From assembly GCA_948875265.1 (NCBI GenBank), contig CAQRYF010000071.1, positions 1 to 5,976 of the forward strand: a DNA stretch of 5,976 nt. Direction: 5' to 3'. Position 1 is the first letter of the stretch. Each line of letters opens with the position of its first letter. The position numbers and the translations under genes are program-made. The DNA is from an uncultured Clostridia bacterium. Lineage in GTDB: Bacteria; Bacillota; Clostridia; TANB77; CAG-508. This document shows positions 1 through 5,879 of the stretch, piece by piece. A model generated the notes under the pieces. That model searched no databases. It saw only the letters and a list, made by a program, of their open reading frames with translations, and was not told where the DNA came from.

Positions 1-31
1 TCCAGTTCACGTTTTTTTTGAGAGCTAATTT

Positions 32-135
32 GGGACTACTTTTTCAGCAGCCTCGATAATGTCCCTTTGTTTTTTTGGCTACAAATTAAAATGATATTAA
101 TTAGGGACGTAGATAATGTCCCTTTGTCCAATTAA
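32..135. repeat. Cluster of GGGAC/GTCCC hairpin repeats upstream of pyrH
   Basis: Two copies of the 16-mer GATAATGTCCCTTTGT lie at 55-70 and 112-127. Each copy ends a potential hairpin. The first pairs GGGAC (32-36) with GTCCC (61-65) across a long loop. The second pairs AGGGAC (103-108) with GTCCCT (118-123) across a 9-nt loop, and is flanked by TTAATT (97-102) and AATTAA (130-135). The sequence is visibly richer in G and C than its surroundings and carries no credible gene. It resembles the small dispersed palindromic (REP- or MITE-like) repeats found between genes in many Clostridia. That family assignment is an inference, because copy number elsewhere in the genome cannot be seen. Confidence 0.55.
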
Positions 136-184
136 GAAAAAATTAATAAAATATGGGAAAAATACTGTATTTTTTTTAAATATA

Positions 185-193
185 TGATAAAAT
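185..193 (+). promoter_or_regulatory. Probable extended -10 promoter for the pyrH operon
   Basis: TGATAAAAT fits an extended -10 element (TGnTATAAT). The hexamer TAAAAT at 188-193 matches the consensus at five of six positions. No good -35 hexamer sits 16-18 bp upstream (165-170 reads CTGTAT), which is tolerable for an extended -10 promoter. Transcription would start near 200, giving a leader of about 30 nt before the pyrH start. Alternative AT-rich registers nearby cannot be excluded. Confidence 0.45.
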
Positions 194-215
194 GACAAGG
201 ACAAAAATATATTTT

Positions 216-221
216 AAGGAG
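216..221 (+). promoter_or_regulatory. Ribosome binding site that sets the pyrH start
   Basis: AAGGAG ends 10 nt before the TTG at 232. The in-frame GTG at 223 overlaps the AAGGAGAG tract itself and is too close to be used. The GTG at 241 is too far away. The TTG is therefore preferred. Confidence 0.75.
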
Positions 222-231
222 AGTGAAAGAT

Positions 232-939
232 TTGTCAGATGTGAAATATAAAAGAGTTCTTCTAAAATTGAGTGGAGAAGCTTTGGCTGGAGAACAAAAA
301 ACAGGTGTAGATGTAGAAACAGTAGGAAAGATATGTGATAAAGTAAAAGAAATAGTAGAAATGGGAGTTCAAGTAGCTATAGTTGTAGGTGGAGGAAACT
401 TCTGGAGAGGAAGAAACGGACATCAAATGGAAAGGACAACAGCAGACTATATGGGAATGCTTGCAACAGGAATGAATGGATTAGCTCTACAAGATGCATT
501 AGAAGCAAGAGGAATACATTCAAGAGTACAAACAGCAATAGAAATGAGAGAAATTGCAGAACCATTTATACAAAGAAAAGCAGAAAAACATTTAAATAGA
601 GGAAGAGTAGTGATATTTGCATGTGGTACAGGACATCCATATTTTACAACAGATACAGCAGCAGTATTAAGAGCAACAGAAATAAAAGCAGATATTATAT
701 TACTTGGAAAAGCAATTGATGCAGTATATTCTGCAGATCCTAAAATAGATTTAACAGCGGAAAAATATGAGGAAATTTCTTATATGGAAGTTTTAGAAAA
801 AGACTTAAAAGTAATGGATTCAACAGCAACAGCAATGTGTAGAGATAATAATATGCCATTATTAGTGTTTGGAATAGCAGATCCAGAAAACATAGTTAGA
901 GCTGTTAAAGGCGAAAAAATCGGAACTATAGTAAAATAA
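232..939 (+). CDS. pyrH: UMP kinase (uridylate kinase, PyrH)
   Basis: This enzyme phosphorylates UMP to UDP with ATP in the cytoplasm, in de novo pyrimidine nucleotide synthesis; family members are homohexamers of the amino acid kinase fold. With the TTG start the product is 235 residues, the usual family length, beginning MSDVKYKRVLLKLSGEAL as clostridial homologues do. Visible motifs are the nucleotide-binding KLSGEAL (12-18), the glycine loop GGGNFWRGR (53-61), the UMP-site segment DYMGMLAT (72-79) and GTGHPYFTTDTAA (132-144). An in-frame GTG at 223 would add three residues, but it overlaps the ribosome binding site. It is the first gene of the operon, with frr 28 bp downstream. In many Firmicutes pyrH follows rpsB-tsf; here it follows repeats and appears to have its own promoter. 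Confidence 0.97.
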   Translation: MSDVKYKRVLLKLSGEALAGEQKTGVDVETVGKICDKVKEIVEMGVQVAIVVGGGNFWRGRNGHQMERTTADYMGMLATGMNGLALQDALEARGIHSRVQTAIEMREIAEPFIQRKAEKHLNRGRVVIFACGTGHPYFTTDTAAVLRATEIKADIILLGKAIDAVYSADPKIDLTAEKYEEISYMEVLEKDLKVMDSTATAMCRDNNMPLLVFGIADPENIVRAVKGEKIGTIVK

Positions 940-967
940 TAATTATAAATAAAAAGGAGAGATAAAA

Positions 968-1516
968 ATGGATTATACAAATTTAAAAGAAAAAATGGAA
1001 AAGTCAATTAGTGTATATAGTGAAAAACTATCAGAGGTTAGAGCAGGAAGAGCTAATCCTGCTATATTAAATAAAGTAAAAATAGATTATTATGGAACAC
1101 CAACACCAATTAATCAAGTGGCTGGAGTATCTGTTCCAGAGGCAAGATTAATAGTTATTCAACCTTGGGATGCAAGTATTTTAAAAGAAATAGAAAAAGC
1201 GATTTTGGCATCTGACATTGGAATTAACCCAAATAATGATGGAAAAGTAATAAGACTAGCATTTCCTGAATTAAATGAAGAAAGAAGAAAAGAATTAGTA
1301 AAAGATATCAAGAAAATGGCAGAAGAAGCTAAAGTAGCAATAAGATCAATAAGAAGAGATGGGATAGATGAAGCAAAAGCTAAGCAAAAAAATGCTGAGA
1401 TGACAGAAGATGAGTTAAAACAAGCTGAAGTTGAAATTCAAAAAATAACAGACAAAAATATAGAAGAAATTGATAAAATATTAGAAGTAAAAGAAAAAGA
1501 AATCATGTCTGTATAA
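968..1516 (+). CDS. frr: Ribosome recycling factor
   Basis: RRF acts with EF-G to split the post-termination ribosome and release mRNA and tRNA. The 182-residue product has the family length (about 185). The long-helix domain I is formed by residues 1-30 and about 104-182, and contains the conserved LSEVRAGRANP (21-31) and the basic helix IRSIRRDG (125-132). Domain II lies between and contains DYYGTPTPINQVA (40-52). The C-terminal part is strongly charged and helical, as expected. AAGGAGAG about 6-8 nt upstream supports the ATG. pyrH-frr adjacency is one of the most conserved gene pairs in bacteria, which supports both calls. No terminator is visible between this gene and either neighbour. 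Confidence 0.97.
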   Translation: MDYTNLKEKMEKSISVYSEKLSEVRAGRANPAILNKVKIDYYGTPTPINQVAGVSVPEARLIVIQPWDASILKEIEKAILASDIGINPNNDGKVIRLAFPELNEERRKELVKDIKKMAEEAKVAIRSIRRDGIDEAKAKQKNAEMTEDELKQAEVEIQKITDKNIEEIDKILEVKEKEIMSV

Positions 1517-1541
1517 GGGGATAAGTTAAAAGGGGCAAGAT

Positions 1542-2429
1542 ATGGATTTTAAACAAAATTTAGAAATATATCAACAAATGATAAATAAAGAATTAGAAAA
1601 ATATTTAAAAAAACAAAAATGTCCAGAAGAGATTTTGAACCAATCAATGGAATATAGTTTAATGGCAGGGGGAAAAAGAATAAGACCTATTTTAGTAATA
1701 GCTACATATGAAATTTTTAAGAAAGATATAAAAAAATGTATGCCTTATGCAGTAGCTATTGAGATGATACATAATTTTTCACTAATACATGATGACTTAC
1801 CTGGAATTGATAATGATGATTTTAGACATGGTAAACCAACTAATCATAGACAATTTAATGAAGCAACAGCAATTCTAGCTGGAGATGCTTTGTTAAATAA
1901 TGCATATATAATTCTAAGTGAAGATTTAAAAAATACTTCAATACAAGAAATTAATAATAAATTAAGTGTTTTTAATGAGTTTTCTGTAGCAGTAGATAGG
2001 ATGATAGCAGGAGAATTTGTAGATACAGAATGTGAAGGAAAGCAAATTTCTGAGAAGTATTTAGAATATATTCACAAGAATAAAACAGGTGCACTTTTAA
2101 AATTGTGTATTAGAATGGGAGCTAGGCTTGCTAATTGTGAGGAAGAAGATTTAGAAAAATTATCAAAATATGCAGATGGAATAGGGTTAGCATTTCAAAT
2201 AAAAGATGATATATTATCAGAAGAAGGAAATGAAGAGATATTAGGAAAACCAGTAGGAAATGATAAAGCTTTAGGCAAATGTACATATGTTTCTAAATAT
2301 GGATTAGAAGGTGCAAAAGAAATATTAGACAAGATAACAAAAGAAGCAATTAAGGAAATTCAAGATTATGGAGAAAAAGCATACTTTTTAAAAGAGCTTG
2401 CTTTATATATAAAAAATAGAAGCAAATAA
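1542..2429 (+). CDS. ispA: Polyprenyl (probably farnesyl) diphosphate synthase, IspA type
   Basis: This trans-prenyltransferase condenses isopentenyl diphosphate with allylic diphosphates, most likely to C15 farnesyl diphosphate. The 295-residue length is typical of bacterial FPP synthases. Visible motifs are GGKRIRP (43-49), the first Asp-rich motif DDLPGID (84-90, with the two-residue insert of bacterial type II enzymes) followed by NDDFRHGKPTN, and the second region FQIKDDILSEEG around D222-D223, then GKPVGND. The residue five before the first motif is Phe79, a bulky aromatic that in known enzymes favours a C15 product. The third Asp of the second DDxxD motif is Ser226. A weak site (AAAGGGG) precedes the ATG. 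Its product is the substrate of the next gene, uppS, 10 bp downstream. ispA is usually linked to xseB and dxs, so this position is unusual. A geranyl or geranylgeranyl synthase cannot be excluded. Confidence 0.9.
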   Translation: MDFKQNLEIYQQMINKELEKYLKKQKCPEEILNQSMEYSLMAGGKRIRPILVIATYEIFKKDIKKCMPYAVAIEMIHNFSLIHDDLPGIDNDDFRHGKPTNHRQFNEATAILAGDALLNNAYIILSEDLKNTSIQEINNKLSVFNEFSVAVDRMIAGEFVDTECEGKQISEKYLEYIHKNKTGALLKLCIRMGARLANCEEEDLEKLSKYADGIGLAFQIKDDILSEEGNEEILGKPVGNDKALGKCTYVSKYGLEGAKEILDKITKEAIKEIQDYGEKAYFLKELALYIKNRSK

Positions 2430-2439
2430 GGAGACAGTA

Positions 2440-3153
2440 ATGGAAGTTAATAAAGATTATATGCCACAACATATTGCAATTATAATGGATGGTAATAGGA
2501 GATGGGCAAAAGCACAAGGAAAACCTGCTAGTTTTGGACATAAAGAGGGAGCAAAGACATTAGAGAAGATAGTTAGATATGCTAATCAAATAGGACTAAA
2601 ATATATAACAGTATATGCATTTTCAACAGAAAATTGGAAAAGAGCAGAAGAGGAAGTAAAAGCACTAATGTTATTACTTCAAAATTATTTAGATGAATAT
2701 AGTAAAAGAGCAGATACAGAAAATATTAGAGTGAAAATATTAGGAGATATTACAGCTTTATCAGAAGGGATGCAAAAAAGTATAAATAAATGCATAGAAA
2801 GAACAAAAAACAACACAGGTGTAACATTTAATATTGCACTAAATTATGGTGGAAGAGATGAAATATTAAAAGGAATAAAACAAATTGCTAAAAGAGTAGA
2901 ACAAAAAGAATTAAAAATAGAAGATATAACAGAAAAAACAGTATCAGATAGCCTATATACAAAAGGGCAGCCAGACCCAGATTTACTAATTAGAACAAGT
3001 GGAGAGTTAAGATTAAGTAATTTTTTACCATGGCAATTAGTGTATTCGGAATTTTTATTTATAGATAAAAATTGGCCTGATTTTAATGAAAATGATTTAG
3101 ATGAAGCAATTATAGAATATCAAAAAAGAACGAGAAAGTTTGGAGCGAATTAG
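2440..3153 (+). CDS. uppS: Isoprenyl transferase, undecaprenyl diphosphate synthase type
   Basis: This cis-prenyltransferase elongates farnesyl diphosphate with isopentenyl diphosphate to the C55 carrier lipid used for peptidoglycan and wall polymers. The 237-residue product starts close to the signature HIAIIMDGNRRWA, in which Asp17 is the catalytic Mg-binding residue and N19-R20-R21 bind diphosphate. YAFSTENWKRAEEEV is the next conserved block. The C-terminal block has RTSGELRLSNFL (185-196, Arg185 and Arg191) and YSEF with Glu204, then the WPDF motif. AAGGAG overlaps the ispA stop codon, and the ATG follows 6 nt later, so the two genes are likely to be translationally linked. All key residues look intact. 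A shorter-chain cis product cannot be excluded, but the Firmicutes context with cdsA next supports UppS. Confidence 0.96.
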   Translation: MEVNKDYMPQHIAIIMDGNRRWAKAQGKPASFGHKEGAKTLEKIVRYANQIGLKYITVYAFSTENWKRAEEEVKALMLLLQNYLDEYSKRADTENIRVKILGDITALSEGMQKSINKCIERTKNNTGVTFNIALNYGGRDEILKGIKQIAKRVEQKELKIEDITEKTVSDSLYTKGQPDPDLLIRTSGELRLSNFLPWQLVYSEFLFIDKNWPDFNENDLDEAIIEYQKRTRKFGAN

Positions 3154-3187
3154 AATAATAAAGTATTAAATAGGAGAGAAATGAAAT

Positions 3188-3991
3188 ATGGATGTAAAAA
3201 GAATAACGTCAAGTATACTAGGTTTTCCATTAGTAGTAATAGTTTTTTTAATAGGTAATAAAATAGTAGTAGATATTGCATTAGCAATTATAGCTTTTAT
3301 AAGTATGAATGAATATTTTAATGCTGTTTCAAAAGTATCAAAACCAGTAAAATGGATAGGATATTTAAGTTGTATAAGTTTATCAATTATACATATAATA
3401 CCACAAGAGTATTTAAGTATTGTGGGAACTTTATCAATACCAACAATTTTAATAATATTATTTGCTCAAATAATTGCAACAGATATGAAAACATCATTTA
3501 AAGATATTGCCTATACATTTATTGGAATATTTTATGTAGTATTTTTTATGATGTTTATATCTCTAATCTATGGAATGGAAAATGGAAATATATTGATTTG
3601 GTATGCAATTATTGCAGCATGGGGAACAGATATATTTGCATATATAGTGGGAAAATACTTAGGAAAACATAAATTTAGCAAAGTTAGTCCTAAAAAATCA
3701 ATAGAAGGATGTATAGGAGGAGTACTAGGTGCAATATTGATTATGATGGGATATACATATATAGCAAACACATATTGGGATATGAATTATTCATATTTGT
3801 TAATATCTGGAATAGCTATAGTGTTAAGTTTTGTAGGTCAAATTGGAGATTTTGCAGCATCTAGCATAAAAAGATTTGTAGATATTAAAGATTATAGTAA
3901 TTTGATACCAGGTCATGGCGGAATGTTAGATAGAATAGATAGTCTAATCTTTTTAGCACCATTTGCATATGCATTATTTACTTTATTATAA
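3188..3991 (+). CDS. cdsA: Phosphatidate cytidylyltransferase (CDP-diacylglycerol synthase)
   Basis: This integral membrane enzyme makes CDP-diacylglycerol from phosphatidic acid and CTP, the branch point for phosphatidylglycerol and other phospholipids. The 267-residue protein is almost wholly hydrophobic, with roughly seven or eight predicted membrane segments by eye. Near the C-terminus it carries the full CDS signature: SSIKR (225-229), KDYS (234-237) and PGHGGMLDRID (241-251), including the conserved His243 and the metal-binding Asp248 and Asp251. AGGAGAG lies about 9 nt before the ATG; the ATG at 3181 is out of frame. It follows uppS by 34 bp, as in most Firmicutes. The last base of its TAA stop is also the first base of the long inverted repeat that separates it from rseP. 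Confidence 0.96.
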   Translation: MDVKRITSSILGFPLVVIVFLIGNKIVVDIALAIIAFISMNEYFNAVSKVSKPVKWIGYLSCISLSIIHIIPQEYLSIVGTLSIPTILIILFAQIIATDMKTSFKDIAYTFIGIFYVVFFMMFISLIYGMENGNILIWYAIIAAWGTDIFAYIVGKYLGKHKFSKVSPKKSIEGCIGGVLGAILIMMGYTYIANTYWDMNYSYLLISGIAIVLSFVGQIGDFAASSIKRFVDIKDYSNLIPGHGGMLDRIDSLIFLAPFAYALFTLL

Positions 3992-4106
3992 AAAGAGGAT
4001 TTGGGGCCAGGTTTCAAATCCTTAGTAAAACAAGAAAGTTAAGAATAAAACTTATATAAAGATGTAAAACAATGAGGATTTGAAACCTGGCCCCAAATCC
4101 TCTTTT
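3991..4106. repeat. 116-bp inverted-repeat element (MITE- or REP-like) between cdsA and rseP
   Basis: The arms at 3991-4022 and 4075-4106 are perfect reverse complements over 32 bp, separated by a 52-bp AT-rich spacer. Each arm is itself a small hairpin: AGGATTTG (3996-4003) pairs with CAAATCCT (4015-4022), and the same occurs at 4075-4082 with 4094-4101. The element can therefore form either one long stem or two short ones. Its outer ends read AAAAGAGG and CCTCTTTT. It is clearly richer in G and C than its surroundings and encodes nothing. It fills nearly the whole gap between the cdsA stop and the rseP ribosome binding site. A TA lies at 3989-3990 and again at 4106-4107, which could be a target duplication. 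Assignment to a mobile family is an inference. Confidence 0.85.
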
Positions 4107-4112
4107 AGGAGG
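4107..4112 (+). promoter_or_regulatory. Ribosome binding site of rseP abutting the inverted repeat
   Basis: A perfect AGGAGG starts one base after the inverted repeat and stands 8 nt before the TTG at 4121. It is the main evidence for that start. Because the hairpin base is so close, a folded leader could hinder ribosome loading here. Confidence 0.85.
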
Positions 4113-4120
4113 TTAAACAT

Positions 4121-5371
4121 TTGATAACATTTATTATATCAGCAATAAAAATAATATTCTTATTGGGATTTTTAATACTTATACATGAATTAGGGCATTT
4201 TACAGTTGCAAAATTATGTAAAGTAAAAGTAAACGAATTTGCAATTGGATTTGGACCAACTATCTGGAGAAAACAAGGCAAAGAAACAAAATATGCATTA
4301 AGATTATTTCCACTTGGGGGATTTGTTAGTATGGAAGGAGAAGAAGAAAGGTCAGAAGATAAACATTCTTTTTCTAAAGCAAGTATACCAAAAAGAATAG
4401 CGATTGTAGCTGCAGGTGCAATAGTAAATATTGTATTTGCTATTGTAATTTATTTTGTACTTATATCAACAACAGGAGCGTATATATCAAATGAAATAGA
4501 TACTATAATTGATGGATATGTAGCACAAGAAATAGGACTAAAAAGCGGAGATAAAATAATAGAAATACAAAATAACAGAATAAAAAGCAAAAATGATTTA
4601 AACAAGATAATGGAAAAGACAAAAGGAGAACAAATAATTATAAAAATAGATAGAAATGGAGAGATATTAGAATATACAATAAAGCCAACAGAGATAAAAT
4701 CCAAATCAACAGGAATGTATTTAGATGAGAAATGTAAAATAGTATCAGTAGATAAAGGAAGTAGCTCAGAAAAACAAGGAATACAAGCAAATGATGAATT
4801 ATTAAAAATTAATAATCAAGAAATAAATGGAGATAGAAATAAGGCTTTACAATTAATTAACCAAAAAGGAATAAATACAATATTGCTAACAATAAAAAGA
4901 GGAAATAATGAAATACAAATAGAATTAACCCCAGATTATATTTCTAATTATTATTTAGGTGTTAATATGAAAGAAGCATCAGATACATTTTTAAATAGAT
5001 GTATAAATGGTGCAATGGAAACAAAAGAATTTGTATTTTCAATAATTGATAACTTAAAGCAATTATTTACTGGAAATGTTGGAGTAGATCAAATGATGGG
5101 ACCAGTTGGGATATCAGAAGTGGTTGCTAAAACAAATGGCTTTTATGAATTCATATATATGTTAGCATTAATATCTTTATCATTAGGAATTACAAATTTA
5201 CTACCCATACCAGCTCTAGATGGTGGAAAAATATTAATATTAATAATTGAGCTAATCAGAAAAAAACCATTAAAAGAACAAACAGAAATAAACATACAAT
5301 TATTAGGTTTTGCAATATTAATAGCTTTGTCAATATATGTAACATATAATGATGTATTAAGAATTTTTTAA
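4121..5371 (+). CDS. rseP: Site-2 type intramembrane zinc metalloprotease (RseP/RasP family)
   Basis: Proteases of this family cut within membrane segments, typically those of anti-sigma factors, after a first cleavage outside the membrane. The 416-residue length fits. The first membrane segment holds the zinc motif HELGH (His22, Glu23, His26), followed by the GFGP segment and FPLGGFV. A second membrane segment spans about 93-116 and contains AGAIVN, a variant of the family GPxxN loop with Asn103 kept. Two consecutive PDZ-like regions follow (about 131-192, with GLKSGDKI; about 198-275, with GIQANDELLKINNQEI). The third zinc-ligand motif NLLPIPALDGG has Asp367, and a last hydrophobic segment lies near the C-terminus. 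The TTG start has a perfect AGGAGG. It is the last operon gene, followed by a terminator. Its substrate cannot be told from this window. Confidence 0.95.
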   Translation: MITFIISAIKIIFLLGFLILIHELGHFTVAKLCKVKVNEFAIGFGPTIWRKQGKETKYALRLFPLGGFVSMEGEEERSEDKHSFSKASIPKRIAIVAAGAIVNIVFAIVIYFVLISTTGAYISNEIDTIIDGYVAQEIGLKSGDKIIEIQNNRIKSKNDLNKIMEKTKGEQIIIKIDRNGEILEYTIKPTEIKSKSTGMYLDEKCKIVSVDKGSSSEKQGIQANDELLKINNQEINGDRNKALQLINQKGINTILLTIKRGNNEIQIELTPDYISNYYLGVNMKEASDTFLNRCINGAMETKEFVFSIIDNLKQLFTGNVGVDQMMGPVGISEVVAKTNGFYEFIYMLALISLSLGITNLLPIPALDGGKILILIIELIRKKPLKEQTEINIQLLGFAILIALSIYVTYNDVLRIF

Positions 5372-5377
5372 ATAAAT

Positions 5378-5410
5378 AATCTTGTAGAGAAATCTATGAG
5401 ATTTTTTATT
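5378..5410 (+). terminator. Intrinsic terminator of the pyrH-rseP operon
   Basis: An 11-bp stem (5378-5388 with 5393-5403, including two G-T wobbles) is closed by a GAAA tetraloop. A T-run at 5402-5407 and a further ATT follow directly. It begins six bases after the rseP stop and lies ahead of a convergent gene. This is where the operon transcript should end. Confidence 0.8.
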
Positions 5411-5453
5411 TGTGTAACATATAAAGATGAAAAAAACTAAATTAAACATAAAA

Positions 5454-5476
5454 GTATACAACAAAATATTGTATAC
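5454..5476 (-). terminator. Hairpin after the minus-strand RHH gene, possible terminator
   Basis: GTATACAA (5454-5461) and TTGTATAC (5469-5476) form an 8-bp stem with a 7-nt loop, starting one base beyond the stop codon of the minus-strand gene. Read on that strand, the stem is followed by TTTTATGTTTAATTT. This suits a weak intrinsic terminator, although only two base pairs are G-C. Each half contains the palindrome GTATAC, so a protein-binding site is an alternative. Confidence 0.45.
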
Positions 5477-5477
5477 A

Positions 5478-5696
5478 TTAAATATTAATATGAAGCTCTT
5501 TACGTTTCTTTTGTATAAATTTTTCATCTTCAGAATCTAAATTTTCAAGAGAAAAATCTAAAAGTTCAATTACAGTTTTATTAAAAGATATATTTTTTAA
5601 ATCAGATAAAATTTGAATATCATCTACAAGATTTTCTGGTAATCGTAAAGTCTTACTAATTCCACTATGGTTTTTAGGAATTTTTAGTTTTTGCAA
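5478..5696 (-). CDS. Small ribbon-helix-helix (CopG/Arc-like) DNA-binding protein
   Basis: I recognise a fold here but no named gene. The 72-residue product has the ribbon-helix-helix pattern. A short beta strand (about residues 14-19, SKTLRL) is followed by PENL and helix A (about 20-34), a turn at NISFN, and helix B (about 37-53, with hydrophobic residues at V42, I43, L45, L46, F48 and L50). The tail is charged and lysine-rich. Such proteins dimerise and bind operators through the strand; many are antitoxins, plasmid copy-number or autorepressor proteins. Start evidence: AAGGAG at 5706-5711 on the minus strand stands 9 nt before a TTG at 5696. No toxin gene is adjacent: the gene faces rseP and diverges from a pilin-like gene. 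It could regulate itself or the divergent promoter; this is inference. The exact subfamily is uncertain. Confidence 0.72.
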   Translation of the reverse strand: MQKLKIPKNHSGISKTLRLPENLVDDIQILSDLKNISFNKTVIELLDFSLENLDSEDEKFIQKKRKELHINI

Positions 5697-5705
5697 ATAT
5701 AATCA

Positions 5706-5711
5706 CTCCTT
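5706..5711 (-). promoter_or_regulatory. Ribosome binding site of the RHH gene
   Basis: On the minus strand the bases read AAGGAG, 9 nt before the TTG codon at 5696-5694. There is no ATG or GTG in a better position, so this site supports a TTG start. I found no convincing promoter further upstream. A TTGATT at 5748-5743 has only poor -10 partners, and a TAAAAT at 5735-5730 lacks a -35. Confidence 0.7.
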
Positions 5712-5771
5712 TTTTGTGTTATTAATAATATTTTACAATTAAAATCAAAAGAAATATGCACCTAAAAGCAC

Positions 5772-5800
5772 TTGCAAAAGAATCATTAAATATGTATAAT
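5772..5800 (+). promoter_or_regulatory. Sigma-A type promoter for the pilin-like gene
   Basis: TTGCAA (5772-5777) and a perfect TATAAT (5795-5800) are separated by exactly 17 bp. Transcription would begin near 5807, leaving a leader of about 70 nt before the ATG at 5880. It lies in the 183-bp gap between the divergent RHH gene and the pilin-like gene. That gap holds no other clear feature except a short AT palindrome, TTATTAATAA, at 5719-5728. Confidence 0.7.
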
Positions 5801-5862
5801 AATATAAAAATAGTAATATGAATATTAAAACAAAAAAAGGAAATAATTTAGAAAAAAGATAT

Positions 5863-5869
5863 GGAGGAG
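5863..5869 (+). promoter_or_regulatory. Ribosome binding site choosing the pilin-like gene start
   Basis: GGAGGAG lies 10 nt before the ATG at 5880 but only one base before the in-frame ATG at 5871. The downstream ATG, giving MKKIQKSQ, is therefore the better start. Confidence 0.6.
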
Positions 5870-5879
5870 AATGCAAAAG

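Noticed and set aside
1..20. T-run at 12-19 as the tail of a terminator from an upstream gene
   Set aside because: The stem would lie mostly outside the window, and no pairing partner can be seen.
25..78. Minus-strand frame ending EAAEKVVPN at a stop near 25-27, as a possible gene end
   Set aside because: A stop codon lies about 17 codons upstream in the same frame, there is no start codon with a ribosome site, and the sequence belongs to the hairpin repeat.
377..565. Minus-strand open frame inside pyrH
   Set aside because: It is a shadow of pyrH; its composition is low-complexity Leu/Phe from A-rich opposite codons, with no ribosome site.
780..1007. Minus-strand open frame across the pyrH-frr junction
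   Set aside because: It overlaps two certain genes, has no recognisable domain and has shadow-like composition.
2350..2541. Minus-strand open frame over the ispA-uppS junction
   Set aside because: It is antisense to two certain genes, with no motif or start signal.
3568..3771. Minus-strand open frame inside cdsA
   Set aside because: It is a mirror of membrane-protein codons; nothing supports expression.
3991..4106. The inverted repeat as a CRISPR repeat pair or a riboswitch
   Set aside because: There are only two copies, they are inverted rather than direct, and no aptamer pattern is recognisable; perfect arm identity fits a mobile repeat better.
4450..4704. Minus-strand open frame inside rseP, hydrophobic and Ser/Ile-rich
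   Set aside because: It looks like a membrane protein only because it is antisense to A-rich PDZ-coding sequence.
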